Shown here: one piece after another, positions 13,120 through 27,841 of the stretch
Position numbering within the stretch: position 1 is the first letter of the stretch
Layout: every line of letters begins with the position of its first letter
From: Acanthacorydalis orientalis
Taxonomy: Eukaryota; Arthropoda; Insecta; Megaloptera; Corydalidae
DNA: 64,000 nucleotides
Direction: 5' to 3'
Assembly: GCA_034766995.1 (NCBI GenBank)
Contig: CM068313.1
Coordinates: 32,501,496 to 32,565,495 of the forward strand
The notes under the pieces: generated by a model
What the model was told of the DNA's origin: nothing
Databases searched by the model: none
Seen by the model: the letters and a program-made list of their open reading frames with translations, nothing else
Program-made: the position numbers and the translations under genes

Positions 13120-13439
13120 ATCAATTTATATAAGTATATATTGTAATAAGTACAAAAATACATTTCAAACAATTAATATCATACGAGATTATTCAAATTT
13201 AAATTTCTTGCGTATAAATTCTTCCATAATAAAATTTAAATATAATGAAAAGTATTAATTAAATCTTTTCATTTCGGAAAAAAAAATCGTTCAGAATAAC
13301 TTTTAATAAGAAAATACATTTCAGTAACAATTTCAGAATTTAAAATTACTTTCTTGTCGTCTTGGACAAAAAATCACTCGACGATATTCAAGCTACGAGC
13401 ACAATTTTCTTGAAATTTAATCCAATTCTCTGTATCTAA

Positions 13440-13790
13440 AAATGAACTGATCCGAAAAGGTCGTGAGCCGAACATGAACGTATACAATATCATAACGACG
13501 CGATTTACCTAACGGTAACGATTAGTAAAAGTCAATTTCTCGCAAAGAACAATATAATTATAGGAGGTCGCAACTTCGAGCACATTCACAATGTTATTTT
13601 GATGACTGTTGCGTTCGCCGCTATAACGACATCTGCAGATGACGTTGTGAAACAGCGTGTGACATGGCGCGGTCGTGTTGTTCGCCGACACCATCTTTCC
13701 CCTTTTAGTATGGTTGTTGCTCCTATGGGAGGCAATTCTCGCTGCGTACGTTTTGTAAACGAGATGTCTGTTTTATTATTATCATAGACG
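13440..13790. promoter_or_regulatory. GC-richer island with palindromic double E-box
   Basis: This block is visibly richer in G and C than the adjacent intron. It contains CATCTGCAGATG at 13630-13641, a 12-bp palindrome made of two overlapping E-boxes of the kind bound by bHLH dimers, followed by GACGTTG. Open frames of 61-62 codons on both strands show no family signature. It may be a conserved enhancer of the globin or remnant DNA; function is inferred from composition and motif only. Confidence 0.3.
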
Positions 13791-13950
13791 TAAAAACAGC
13801 TACTTCTCTGAAATAATACATCTAAGACGTGTTTATGAAACTACTATTTTCGTTATATGATTCCATGTATTATTTCTTCTATTGAAATATCGACGTTCAA
13901 TGAAGACATAAAAAACAAACGATGTATATTATTCTTTTATCTATCTATGT

Positions 13951-14145
<195 letters not shown>

Positions 14146-14376
14146 CAAAGACGTATTTCAAAAATAATCCCTTTGAAATGAAAGTAATCCGTTAAGATAT
14201 GTCAAAATTTGTTCCAAAAAAAAACAACATACATCGAATATAAATTCCAAAATAAAACAATGTATACATATTTTAATATTCCTACTTCCTTAAACAAATT
14301 TTTAAAGAAATTTTTTCGTCAAAAAATAGGTAGTATCAATTTTAAATTAAAACGTTAATTTAAATACATACGCGCG

Positions 14377-14379
<3 letters not shown>

Positions 14380-14413
<34 letters not shown>

Positions 14414-14454
14414 CAATATATGATATATGATATATATATATATGATCAATATTT
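14380..14454. repeat. compound CA/TA/GATATAT repeat
   Basis: A CG/CA run, then (TA)n, then short GATATAT(AT) units ending in GATC, just upstream of the mariner at 14487. Confidence 0.85.
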
Positions 14455-14486
14455 AATTTTTATAACTTCTTGTAAATTCGTATATA

Positions 14487-15363
14487 TTGGGTTGATACAT
14501 AAGTTCATGCGTTTCTGTTTTCCAAGTGAACTGTGCTTTGGAAAGAAATCTGTTTGACATATGTTAATGTCATTTGAATATCATAGTATTGTTTTATTTA
14601 ATACTTCTTTAATTTTTCAATTTGTAGACAGTTTGTGTTGAGTGTTGGTTAAGAAGAATGGAGTGTTAAGCACATAAAAACGAACATATCCTTTTGATGG
14701 AGTTTAACAGAGGAGTTAAGGCATCAGAAGCAGCTAGAACCATTTGTGACACTTACCGGGAGAACGCTATCCGGAAGAGTAGGACACGAAAATGGTTTTC
14801 TCATTTCAAAAAGGGCCATTTTGACATAAATGATTCTCCACGTTCATGAAGACCGTTTAAACACTTCAATTCACATCAATCAATACTGCCGAGGTTTATT
14901 CCCAACAACTCCGTTGTCTTGAGACCTAAATTTAAAAAAAAAACGATCTGGAAAGCGGCTTCGAGTGATTTTTCAATATGATAATGCCCCTCCACATTCT
15001 GCTAACTTTACAAAAGCTGCTATTCAAGAGCTTGGTTTGGAAGTTATTCCGCATCCGCCCTATTTTTCTGATCTTGCTCCATCCGATTTTCATCTTTCCC
15101 TCTCTCTATGCAACAATCTCCGAGGAATTTCCTTTAATAACGACGCTGTTCTTCAAAATTGACTTGACGACTTCTTCACATCTAAACCATCGAATTTGTT
15201 CAGGCGTCAAATCGAAAAACTTCCAGAAGATTGGGAGGCAATCGTAAACAATTGAGAATAATATATTATTGACTAGTTTATATATTTTATTTATTTAAAA
15301 AATAAATTTTAAAAATAAATTTTAAATTTAATAAAAACTCAACGAACGTATTCATCAACCCAA
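14487..15363 (+). mobile_element. internally deleted mariner, both ends present
   Basis: The terminal inverted repeats begin TTGGGTTGAT at both ends, and TA duplications lie at 14485-14486 and 15364-15365. The 877-bp copy is shorter than the usual 1.3 kb. Near 14700 it encodes the mariner helix-turn-helix part (EFNRGVKASEAARTI, RKWFSHFKKG). From about 14965 it encodes the C-terminal catalytic part, including YDNAPPHSA and LAPSDFH. The Asp residues of these two motifs are exactly 34 residues apart, as in mariner D,D34D transposases. The region with the first catalytic Asp is missing, and stops and frameshifts interrupt the rest, so it is inactive. Confidence 0.92.
14965..15162 (+). pseudogene. 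mariner transposase catalytic-domain remnant
   Basis: A 65-codon open stretch with the second and third catalytic Asp of a D,D34D transposase (YDNAPP and APSDFH). After a stop the homology continues with FRRQIEKLPEDWEAIVNN to about 15255, which is the usual C-terminus. It lies within the mariner at 14487-15363. There is no intact start and no first Asp. Confidence 0.85.
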
Positions 15364-17249
15364 TACATTTTTTAGATACTGAAAAGTGAAAAAAGAAAAA
15401 GTTAAACACTGTCGAAAACTTAGTTGCAGAGTTAAATCACTTGGTTCGGAAAAGGAAAAAATCTTGTATTCAAACTTAGTAGATAATGCTGGTATTACTT
15501 TGATAAATATAAAATAAATATTTATTAATTTAAACATTTTGGAAAACGTATCACTAGAAGGCACCATTTGATTTTTTATTTAAATAAAAAAGTATACATC
15601 CAGATCATAAAAAATAATATATTTCATTATTTAACACGTCTATGATTTCAAGTCAAGAATACGTGTTAATCCTAATACCAAAACGTCATTGACTTCGACA
15701 TAAATTATAAAAGCATGAATAATTTTAATGTACAAAGTCGATCGCGTGATGTAGTGATCATGGAATATCATTATTTAACTGTATGCCTATTAGCTTTGAA
15801 TGTCAACTCAAACTAATGATACAAGTTTATTCGTATTAATATAGACGATATCCTGAATATTTCCAAAACTAATAATTGTCATTCACTCAGAATTACAAGA
15901 GTGATACAACAGAACTAAGGCGGAAAGAACAATACATGCTTACTGTTAATTAAAAATATGAGTAAAAATTTCGATTTTTTTTTACTTTCCTATAAAAAAT
16001 TATTCTATTCAATATTTAATAAAACTAAATGAAACTTGACATCGTTTTAAAATAGCACAAAAAATATAAATTTTAAGGTTTTGAATAATAGTCTAGAGCT
16101 ATTTCTTTAAAAATAAACTAATAATGAAAATGATTCTACAAAAATTTAAAAATTTATTTTCATGATATTAATTTTCTTTTCTATATTTATAAACACAAAT
16201 ATGTCAATAAATTAAATATAAAAGAATTTGTTTTCAGTGATTATTTGTCAGTAATGACTCAGAATCTTGGATTAAAAAAAATATAAAAGAAAACATATTC
16301 AGTTTTCTTTAGTAGGTTAAAATGTTTAAAAAAATCACTTTATATAATTATATAAAAAAATACCAACTAAAAATCGTGTCATTGTTGATAATTGATAAAA
16401 AAATGAGTGATTTTGTTCACGTCATCTTTTTAAATTTAAACCTAATAGAAAATGAGATGTAGTATTTTTAGTATTTCTATTTGTACATAATAGTAACACT
16501 AAAATATTAACACTTGACACAACAAATTTAATAACGAATATTTATTTCTTTCGACAGTTAATTATATAAATGTGTATACTTTTTAGAAATTAATAATAAT
16601 TTAAACTATTTTTGTAACAAATAAAATGAAATTTCTTTATCTCCAATATAAAATATATGTCATTAAGTATAATTGTTTATTATTTTAATATATAGTACAC
16701 GTGAACAATGTTTAATTTTGAAAAAATTAAAAGAAAATTTAAAAATTAATCAAACAAATAATTGTTTATAAAATTACAGTTAATTAAATCTGGATTAAAA
16801 ATTAATTAAACTATGATTAAGTATTCACTGAAAGAATTCAAAGTACTGAAACATTTTTAATCAATATTTAATCAAAGAACAAATTCAATTAACGTGTACC
16901 AATAGCTGAAAAACAATAGGCTTGAAAAATAAAAACGTTTTATCGTTTTTTAATCGATAAAAACACTTTTATAATATAGCGTTGTTATAGAGAGAAATTT
17001 ATTACAGTATTTGTCAAAAATAACTTTCTGACAGTGTGTTTATTTGTTTTTATATTGTACGTTTAAAAAAAAAATAGTTGAATCTATGAATGATAAAATA
17101 TTTATGATATATTCATTTTTACTTAAAATCTTTTTTGTCGGTCATTCAGATAAAAATATTTGTGAAGTAATTTATTTTCACTTCGTACAAAAACTCAAAT
17201 CAAATCTTTCAAATGTAATTGTTTTACTTTGTCAAATAATGGATTACGC

Positions 17250-17900
17250 ATAAAATAACACTTTGAGTTTCATTCCGAATAAAATGAACTATTTTCGTAC
17301 AAAAGGCGAGTCCGTATCCGTTCACAGGTACATAAAGCGATTTCAGTCGATACCACAGATCCTGTTGACTCGAAGTGTATTTAATTTTACATTCGTAAAC
17401 CGCATCGTCTCTAAAATATACCTGATTTTATACACAAACGGAATCATTCGAAAAATATTACATTTCACAAACACATCATTTATTTATTTGATTATACAAT
17501 TTTCGTGTAACCCGTGTAATTCAATCTAACCCTCGAATTGTTAGTTCTCATTCCAGTTTTCACAATACAAATTTCAAACCGCCGAAAAGACAATGCGGCG
17601 AAAAACAAAAGGTATAAAAACAAATCAGATTCCACACCCATTTGTGTCGATCTTCGTTACACGCATGATATAGAACAAAGCAGCCACTAGGTATGCGTGT
17701 ACTAGATTCTTGACTTGATTGTGCTACTATGATCGTGTTTTCATTTGATGTTTTTCCTGTAGGTACTTATTGTTTACCCCGACGGGGTGTACATCACGCT
17801 ACACGTGCTCTGTTGCCTTCTCCTTGTTGGTATTTAGGTCACGGAAGGTATTGTTCATATGGTTTCTCCATACGCGATCAAACACACGCACACATAGACT
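17250..17900. promoter_or_regulatory. GC-richer island with TATA box; possible nested transcript
   Basis: About 650 bp of mixed composition inside the AT-rich intron. It holds a TATAAAAA string near 17612, an ATG at about 17729 that opens a frame with Arg, His and Cys-rich content, the acceptor-like TTTTCCTGTAG|G near 17763, and the palindromic CCCCGACGGGG near 17779. I recognise no protein family in any frame, and the frame at 17729 runs into a (TA)n tract. A small nested gene, a non-coding RNA promoter or a conserved enhancer are all possible. Confidence 0.2.
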
Positions 17901-17904
17901 GTAC

Positions 17905-17955
<51 letters not shown>

Positions 17956-18188
17956 TATAATATTTATTTATTTCCATTTCAATATATTAATATTTTCACT
18001 GTTTTTAAGTATCCATCATTCCTTGATTTTATCATGTATATCCGAAAGATTTCAATGTAGAAAATTATGAATAATCGAAATACTCATTAATAACCAGGAA
18101 CTGATGAATCAAATTATGACATATTGCTATTTTTGGTATACATTTAAACTAGATACACGCATCCCCTTTCTCTCTCAACACACACACA

Positions 18189-18191
<3 letters not shown>

Positions 18192-18232
<41 letters not shown>

Positions 18233-18236
18233 TATT
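18192..18236. repeat. (TA)n tract abutting a mariner
   Basis: A TA run preceded by a CA run, ending exactly at the left terminus of the mariner at 18235. A second TA run lies at the element's right end (about 19092-19118), so the element appears to sit inside a microsatellite. Confidence 0.9.
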
Positions 18237-19093
18237 GAATCAGTGCAAAAGTTCGTATACGATTCAATAGGTGGTATTAAGGGTGCCGCATGGCGGCGCT
18301 CGTGATTAAAATGTACTTATGTTATATATCAAGATGACAGTCACAGCTGTCCTTTGAGCATCAGACGCATTTGTTTTGATGTGATTGGTGTGTAAATTTT
18401 TTTTTTAAATGGATAATGAAAAGATACACTTTCGTCGAAACAACAAGTTTGTTCGCATCTCTTCGACAGTTTCTTTGCTTGGACGCCTCAACAGCCTTTT
18501 TTGGATCGGTTGATGATTGGCGATGAAAAATGGATCTTGTACAACAATATCTGATGCAGACGAACGTGGAAATAAGCGAATAAAGGAGCAGAACCAGTCG
18601 GCAAAACTAGGTTCCATCCGATGATGGTGTTGCTATATATTGGGTAGAATTGCAAAGGTGTTGTTTATTTTGAGCTGTTCCCACAGGCCAAGACGATTGC
18701 TAATGAGAAGTATTGTGTCAATAACGAACCAAACTGAACGCAGGAATTAAAGAAATGCGTCCGATTTTGGTCAATCGCAAGGGAGTCATCTTCCAGCACA
18801 ATAACGCAAAACCACGTACAGAAAAACTGATTCTTCAAAAACTAAAACATTTAATATGGGAAATCATATCGCGTCCACCGTATTCTCCGGACACTTGCAC
18901 CTTTGGATTGCATTTGTTTCGGTCACTGCAGAACAGTTTAAACGGTTATAAAATTGACCAGCTGCCTGAGCGTTGGAAAATGATTGCAGAAAACGATGGT
19001 GAATACATAATTGATTAATAAAAGCGTTTTCTGTTGAAAATAATCGCTCGAGTTTCACTTGCAAATTATTTACGAACTTTTGTACTGACATAA
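18235..19093 (+). mobile_element. internally deleted mariner, Mos1-like protein remnants
   Basis: The ends share TCAGT(G/A)CAAAAGTTCGTA in inverted orientation and lie next to TA dinucleotides. Inside, a start MDNEKIHFR near 18411 is cut off. Later segments in shifting frames give IGDEKW (first catalytic Asp), GVVYFEL, LVNRKGVIFQ, LFRSLQNSLNGY and LPERW...NGEYI, the usual order of a mariner C-terminus. Frameshifts and stops are frequent, and the length of 859 bp shows loss of most of the DNA-binding domain. It is inactive. Confidence 0.88.
18755..19018 (+). pseudogene. mariner transposase C-terminal remnant
   Basis: An 87-codon open frame with LVNRKGVIFQHNNAKP, where the catalytic Asp of the usual QDNA motif has become Asn. 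It continues through SRPPYSPD, LFRSLQNSLNG and LPERWKMIAEN to the natural stop. Loss of the Asp and a short deletion around the third Asp make it catalytically dead. It is part of the element at 18235-19093. Confidence 0.85.
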
Positions 19094-20559
19094 TATATAT
19101 ATATATATATATATATACATAAAGAGAGAGAAGCAAATAAATCAATATCTTTTCATTGTTTTCTTGTAAAGTAATATATCTTTTGTAAATATTAACTACC
19201 AGTGTCAGCATTTGTATTTATTTTAATGCTTTTTTAATTTACTTCTTCAAATAGATTGAAATGTAATTGAATATTTAAAAAATATAAAAATTGGTAATAA
19301 AAAATTGAAAAAATAATGCAGAGCATAGAAATACAATGATATTTAATAAATAATAGCACTGAAAGACGAAACGTGATAAGTACTTAAAAAAGATGAACTG
19401 TTTTACTTAAAATATAATCAATTTCTAAGGTTATTAAGGATTCAACACAAACATTTTACTACTAAAAGAGTATATGTGTAATTCCAAATAAGATTTAATC
19501 AAGAATATGAAAACAATAATTTCATACAAAATTTACATTTTTATGAGCTCTTTATGTAAACATATAATTAAAAATTATGAAAGTTAGTCATTTATTTAAA
19601 TGTTAAACTAGAAATTACGCTTAATGACAATTACAGTTAATTAAAGTTAATGTAAGCCTCCTTAAAAATGTGTTTAAAAAATTATGAACCAGAACTGCTT
19701 ATCTAAATATGTAATAAAATTATATTAAAAATATAAATGAAAAACTAATTTCAATATTAAAATCAATTAGGCTGCAAAAATAATTATATTTGTACAAATG
19801 GTTATTTGTAATTATGTTTATTATTTATTAAAATTAAGCAATATATTTATCTATTCAGTAATAAATGTTAATTATGAAAAAAACAATTTATGAAGACGTT
19901 TACTTAAATTGTGATTATCATTTTGTGATTTCCAATTTAATCCAAAATAAAAACTAAAATAAAAGTTTATATCACTTAAAAATTATTGAATAATTAATTT
20001 TATAGAAAAGCTAGTTCACAAATAAATATTAGAAATAATTTCTGATATATAAAAATATTTATTTCTATACGACATATAGAACTTTAAGAACAAATATATT
20101 AATAAACAATATAAATTGTATGATCTTACGTGTAGATAATAAAACAAATCTTTTCGATTGCCACATACTTTTTATTTCAAACGTTGAAAGAATGAAGCAA
20201 ATAATGTAAGAATGTATCTACATACATATAAAATTCACGAAAAGATGTAAAAGGTAATGTAAATTGTGTGCTATACGTTCTTGTTGAGAACATAGAACAC
20301 TTTATTACAGGAATTTGAAGCATTGTCATAGTACATAAAGAATACAAAATAGACGAAATATCAGAGTAACGGAAGAGAAAAGATATTGATGCAAAAAGTT
20401 AAGAAGGCAATTTCAGACAAATTATTTGAGATATATTTTGATAAGTAGTATGTACAAAGAGTAAATGAATTAATTATGATAAGTTTTTTAATTTTTTTGA
20501 ATATATATGCTTGCAAGATTTAATATTTTGTTTATTAATATATTTGTATATATATATAC

Positions 20560-20590
<31 letters not shown>

Positions 20591-21395
20591 TAAACATATA
20601 AACATATATATTAAAAAAATAAATTACATCAAAATAATTAATTCATGCGCAAGTTCATGTATGAATTATTATCTAAAATACGAACCGGAATAAATATTTT
20701 ATTTTTTTATACATTATAATATAATTTGAGAACGTGTATGTAGAAATTAATAGAAACACCAATTACCACTAATTGTTAATATTGAAATTAATTACATACA
20801 TTGAACCACAATACTTTTCGTTACAACCGAGAGTCAATAAATGCATATAGCCCTCACTCCATTTGTATTTAAAATTTAGTTTTTTTTATAAAAGAAAAAA
20901 GATTTATTTATTCGCCGATTAAATTTAAATTAAAAACAAATTAAAAAAATTCTTAATAACTAAAAATTAGATGTTCTTTCTCTTTAAATAAAATTTCAAT
21001 TATTTCGTCTAGGAAAAATTAAATCATTTTTTCCGAAAACTACAGTAATATAGAAAATTATAATAATATTTCAAACAATTCTTTAAATGTAGTTAAATTT
21101 TATTTAAATTAATGCAAATATAAAAGCACAAACTAAAATAGGAGAATTATTTAATAGAGAACACTGTTTTTTGTAGCTGGAAAAACGGAAACAATAAATA
21201 TTTATAGATTAAATATATAAAAATACTAATTGATTACATGTTGATACGAAAATATAGAACGATTAAGAAAACCCAAATATATACTTCAAGGACACAATTA
21301 TTAACAGCAGTCACAAAAATTAGTATTATATATGTGTATTAAAAATCAATTTCTATGCACACATACAAACACATTATATCTCATATATATAAATA

Positions 21396-21449
<54 letters not shown>

Positions 21450-22271
21450 TTGTTTTAAGTTAATATAAAATTAAACAAATAATCGCCACATGCGATTTCT
21501 CCATTGTATTTTATTTTCGTCTTCTCTACTCAATACAAATATTATTTAAAAAAAAATTAATGGTTAAAATAAATATTTTCGTTTCGAAATAAAATTTAAA
21601 TTAAAACAATACATACATATGTGAAATCAACAATAAATATAAATCGTTCACAATCCGCTTTAAAATGTGTGCACATTTTTTTCATTTTATCAACAAATCG
21701 TATTATAAATTTGAAAGCATTTGTTAGATGCTTAGATCAAGCAAAAACATCATGTGCCTATATCACTTTTCATATGTTAAAAAATACAAAAAATTTTTCA
21801 TTTAAAAAAAATATAAATAACTGGTTTCATGCTTACATTTAATCTCAATTACTTTAATTAATCATAAAATGAGTGATAATCTCATGTAATAAAATCACTT
21901 TGCATTAAAAAGCTAGTCAGAAATGTGTCTAGCTGATAATTTTATGTAAATATTAACTTTCCATTCAATTAGTTTTGTTTCTTAATATTTTATACTAAAT
22001 CGTGATATAAAAAACTAACTAAAAATCGCTTTAACTTCTACTTTTTGATCATTAGAATGTTATGTTTCAATAATAAATCTTTATACGAATTTAATATTAA
22101 TTTTCTTTCATAAATTAATTATTCTCTAGCACCAAAAATAAAAATTTTTTTCTCAAAAATGTTCACTGAATGATTATTAATCATTTTTGATCCTTATTTA
22201 CTCGCATTTCAATGGCGATCCCATTATCCCCGAAACGCTAAAGTACAGAAAAATAATTTTGTTTACTACTC

Positions 22272-22304
<33 letters not shown>

Positions 22305-23392
22305 GACTTTAATATTAGCAAGTATTATTTTTCTGTGAAAATCGTGTAGTTCACTTTAGGTCATCTCGCCTACCACTGATTTAAATTTTCATATTCATCA
22401 AATAAGTTTTCAACTCGAAGGAAAATCTCTTCAAAAAATCATAAGTTAATCAAAATCTATCAGTTTTTTTTTTAAAAAAAAAAACAAAATTAAAAAAACT
22501 GAAAAGTATAGTAAGAAGCAGAGTTGAAGGTACACTAGAAAATGACGAAACTCGAAACTATTGATCGTAGTACAAAAGACCAGTGTTTTATTATTAAAAT
22601 ATTCAGCGACTAATTATTGTTTATTTTGAATTTGGTTGATATCCATTTCGTTATTGATGTCATCATTTTCAGACAACGAAGACAGAGAATAGTCTCTGCA
22701 GAAATGTGCACAAAATCCAAAAAGAACAATACACAATTGTTGTGCATTTTAAATTTTTTTTTTCCTTAGAGTGTAATTAATTTTTAGACATGTATTTAAT
22801 CACAGTATCAAAAAAATGGTATTACTTAAAAGATTTTTGTTCAGAGAAATCAAATTTTATACCTGACTGGAGATAACTTGTCGAGAATATCTCAATCGAC
22901 GTTTTTATTATTTTATTCTTGTAAACGGATCCTCTTTTTTATTTAAAAAAAAAACGAAATGTTTTTGTAAAAGTTTTACTAAAACCCAATGATATAAAAA
23001 TTTAACAACACTTTCAAGGATCTTTTATGTACAGATGTTTGAACTCGATCATAAAAATGAACACTCGTTACTAGACTATTACAGATACTGGACAACGGTT
23101 TCGTCAAACATTTATTTTTACTTCAGTTCGTTAATAATAATACTTAAGTTACACTTTCTTTATCTTTCTTAACATCTTGCTAATAATAATTATATGAAAT
23201 TTTTAATTAGAAATATATTTATTAACCAGAACAAATAAATTATCTAAATGTCTGATAAATATATTAAGGCGTATAGACACCGTTTGGTATTATTTCCTCT
23301 ATTGTATCAAAATACATAGATACTGGAAATAGTTTTTTTTATAAATTTTGGAGTTAGTTTCAATAATTAAAAAAATATTTTAGAATTGAAAT

Positions 23393-23443
<51 letters not shown>

Positions 23444-25371
23444 TTTATTTCATTTTCAATTAAGTTGAACTGAATTTAGAACATTTGTAATTTTTATATG
23501 TAATTTAATAAATGATAATGTAGATTTCTAAATCCTAAGACATTGAATATCTATTTATGTTTATTTATTCGTTTCAAATATTATTTTTAATTTTAAATAT
23601 TTCACGATTTTCTAACATATTTAACGTTGTTCTTTTATTTGATATTTTTGTTATATTATAATATTAAAAATGACATTAAATTTATATTACGTTTCTAATA
23701 TATGTTCATAAAAATTTAGATATTTCAGTATTTTAAATATTCTTCGAATCTATCTTTAATTTATACCCTGTTTGTTTAAGTACGACACCAAACAATTTTA
23801 ACTTTGATTAGCAACGATTCATGCAAGAAACTGCTAATAAAAAAATTGGAGTTTTTAAAATGAATAAATTTGTCATTTAAGTTCCAATTAAGTAATTATC
23901 AAAAAATCAATTATAAAAATACATTAATATATTACATAATCATACTTGAAGTATTTTTTGATTTAAATATTATACAAAAATAAATTAAATAATAAATGTT
24001 ATATATATATTAACATTAAAAAAATTTTTATACTAAAAACAAACAGTTGTTTATTAAAAATATATTTCTACTAAAATGTATTACAATTTATCTTTAATGA
24101 ATTTGGTTCATTAACAATAATTATTTTTCAATTTGTCAAAACTTCAAATTAACACTGTTTGAAATATTTTAATACACACGCACATAACAGAATAGTTGAG
24201 TGAAAAAAAATAAACATAAAAATGTAGATACTAGTTTTACAAGGCTTTATTACATACTAGAAACTTTCAACGAAGCAGATTAAATTTCTTATGTAATCTC
24301 AGTTTTCAATACATTTAACACATCGCGCAGATAACTTTTGCACATAAAAGAAATATATTGCACTGCTCCTTACATAGCTCAACTGCATCCGAAAAGTACA
24401 CATTATGTACATATGATTTATTTCAATTTTAAGCTTTCAGTGAACTTATAAAAATTATATACTTATATATATAAAATACCTGGTAGTATATTACTAAAAA
24501 GCATAGGACATTATTTAAAGTTATTCTCCAAACATGATATTTTTATGATTTTCTATACATGAACATATTATTCTCTTTTTTATACGTGGAATTAATTGTA
24601 ATTTTAATCAATTTAAATTAATTCAGTTTAACGTATATACATAATTTTATACAGTTTCATTTAAATCGTAATATGAAATCAACTTAAACATTAACATTTT
24701 ACTTTTAATTAAATCAATTGTTTGTTTTCATATTCGTGTTCTGAATATAAAATTTCGTCGAGTATAGATGTTTAATGATTTTCATTAATTAATACACAAT
24801 GGTATATTCACACCAGCATACTACATGCTATTGTAAACACAGAACAAAACAGCATTCGATATGAGTATATGTAACTACATGACCAATTCAGTATTAAATT
24901 ACACATCATTTAGTCGATTTAGTACATACGCACATATCAAGTATCGTCATGTACCTGAAAAGCTGTCAACACAATGACCAACTTGATAACGTCATGGCTT
25001 TTTGTTTAACTGGTATTCGATCTAATTGATGTTGGTTGGAGTGACTCTCGATTCTTTTTGAATTATAAAAGAAAATCAGAAATGATGTGCATCGATTGAT
25101 TGATGATGCTTAAAGGAATAATGGAAGTGAACTGAAGGCGTCAAAAGTTAAGCAGAAAAACAGATAATAGTTACTTGTATAAGGGAAAAAAACACTTTAT
25201 TCAATCAAAACTGACGAGAAAAAATATATCACGGTAACGAATTTTTGATCCAACACAACGTCTTATATTGAGTGCGTTAATCGAAAGGTTTTTCTTTAGG
25301 TGATTTAACGAAAATGACATTGTTTGTATAATAAACAAACGTCTAGAACAGATTTCTTTCAAATTGAAAAC

Positions 25372-25412
<41 letters not shown>

Positions 25413-26499
25413 AATATACTTTTATATTTTATACATTAAGTTGATAAAACACGACTGTGATTAAAAATAATTGTGTCTGTTTAATTATTTTCTAGATTAG
25501 AACAATTAAAAAATGAACATTTTAGATTAAATTTCTATCCTTTTAACAAATTATCTAGCTACTTACCTCTCTCTCTCTCTGTATATATATATATATATAT
25601 AGAACAACAAAAAGTTAAAGGCACTTTATTATTACAGAAATATAATACATTAACGCAGCCAAACATCCACTTGTAATATGTTGGCTGATACTACAAATCA
25701 CAAATACATAATACCAGATTAATGATACACATGTGTACATTTACTATCAACAGATACACATTGTATCCACTGATACAATGTATGCTTCACAAACGAGCAC
25801 ACACTCATAACACAAGTAGATGAGACAACATAAATGGAATTTTACAAAAAATGGTAATCTAGAAAATGAACATCAATCCGCTGTAATCGCTTTTATTTTT
25901 GTCATTGAATTTTTTTGTAAAAGATATACAAGTAAGGGTATATAAAAATATCTGACGTATCTATTTATAGTACTTATTGCTTTCCGACTACATTTTTTTT
26001 TATTTTCGAATAAAGGAAACTACATTTGAGCACAAATGATTACAAAGAATATATAACGAAGTTGAAATATATGATAATAAAAATACTGTACAAGAGAAAT
26101 TGAATGTCGACAAACAGAAAACTTATATATTGCTATATCAATAATAACATTTATTTTAACTTGCACTTCAAAATATTTTAAAATAAACATTTTTATTAGA
26201 TAAATCGATTTGAAAATAAATGAAATCCGATAAAAATCTACTTTTATTATTATAATTCGTTTAAATAAATTTAAAAGATTTAAACAATTATTTAAATACA
26301 AATTATGTTCCAATAATTAATTTTTATTAACATATTATGTTAGTTACTTGAAACAGAGATGAATGAAAAACAAAATCTTAATCTAATCTTTAGTAAGTTC
26401 CTGTATTGCGATATTAAACATATTTCAATTTATAAAGAGATTAATATAAAAAGAGTATTTTATTTAAATTTGTCTTTAAGTTCGCAAATATATGCTTAT

Positions 26500-26502
<3 letters not shown>

Positions 26503-26579
<77 letters not shown>
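26503..26579. repeat. (TA)n microsatellite
   Basis: A pure TA run of about 76 bp, one of the two longest uninterrupted ones here. Confidence 0.95.
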
Positions 26580-26583
<4 letters not shown>

Positions 26584-27548
26584 ATAATTATGACAGTGGA
26601 CTAAATCATATATTTTTTGTATTGAAATATTTGGACATTTACATAGGTGTCTAATAAGAAATATTTTTCCATTATGTAACAAAATATTTTCTAAAGTACT
26701 TACTGTTATAATGTACATCTTTTATGTAATTATGAGTATCATGAAAAAAATATATGTTTTTTGATAGTTTACATGTCACACTATTTTTAAAATTATTCGA
26801 ACATTTGAAAAATGACTTATAGCGAAAAAATATTTCAGTTTTATTCAAAAGAGAAATTATAAACAACAGTATTCACTTACATTTTGTAAGTATAATCATG
26901 TTAATTTAATTTAGAATAATGTTAGAGATTCCTTCTTCTTCAATAACAGAATTTTCATATTTCATTGTACATAATACTCTAAAAACTTAATCCGAAATTT
27001 ATCTGAGCAACGATATGTAGTACAACAAGTTATAAAAGAATTTCATTTTAGACATAATGTTAGAAATATTCTAATAAGATTTCTTTAATATCACAAAAAA
27101 AAACAATGATTCAATTTTATACGTATTCTAACTATGACGTATGTTGTTTTAAATAAATAGCCTTCAAAATAACAATCTATTCAATAATGATTGGTTATTT
27201 AAATTATATATAATTGTAATAATTATAAAATACAGAAAAAAAATACAAACAATAAAAATGGAAACAAAAACTCAACATAAACGAAGAAAATGGCAATACT
27301 TACACCTCCTTGTAAAGTATTACAAGTATATACACAAAAATCACAAATATATTAAAAAAATTACTATGCATTATTTATCTCTACAAATGAAAATATTAAT
27401 TAATATAATAATAAAGATCAATTCAAGAAAACTGAAAAATAAAATTTCATGAGAAATAATTAACAGCCTTTAAGAATTATGATATTTTTGTGTTATCAAA
27501 TAAATTAATATTATTTAATCAGGCAGATTTAATTTCTTACATCATATT

Positions 27549-27583
<35 letters not shown>

Positions 27584-27773
27584 CCTTTCAAAATTTTATA
27601 TTAATTTTATTATTTGTATAAAACTTCTCGATTGAAATTCTTTTTGTCGCTAGTTTCATCTAATAAATAACAAAAGTTACATTTGTTTTTGTCTAATTTC
27701 AAAGTACAACTACGCTTAAAAAACTATATTTCTATAAGAGAGCAAAAAGTTTCGTTCCTCGCATAACTTTTGA

Positions 27774-27775
<2 letters not shown>

Positions 27776-27841
<66 letters not shown>
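27776..27841. repeat. compound (TA)n(TG)n microsatellite
   Basis: About 38 bp of TA followed directly by about 27 bp of TG. Confidence 0.95.

Noticed and set aside
22455..22500. T-run/A-run hairpin near CAGTTTTT...AAAAACTG
   Set aside because: A short inverted repeat made of homopolymers, expected by chance in this DNA; no duplication or element ends.
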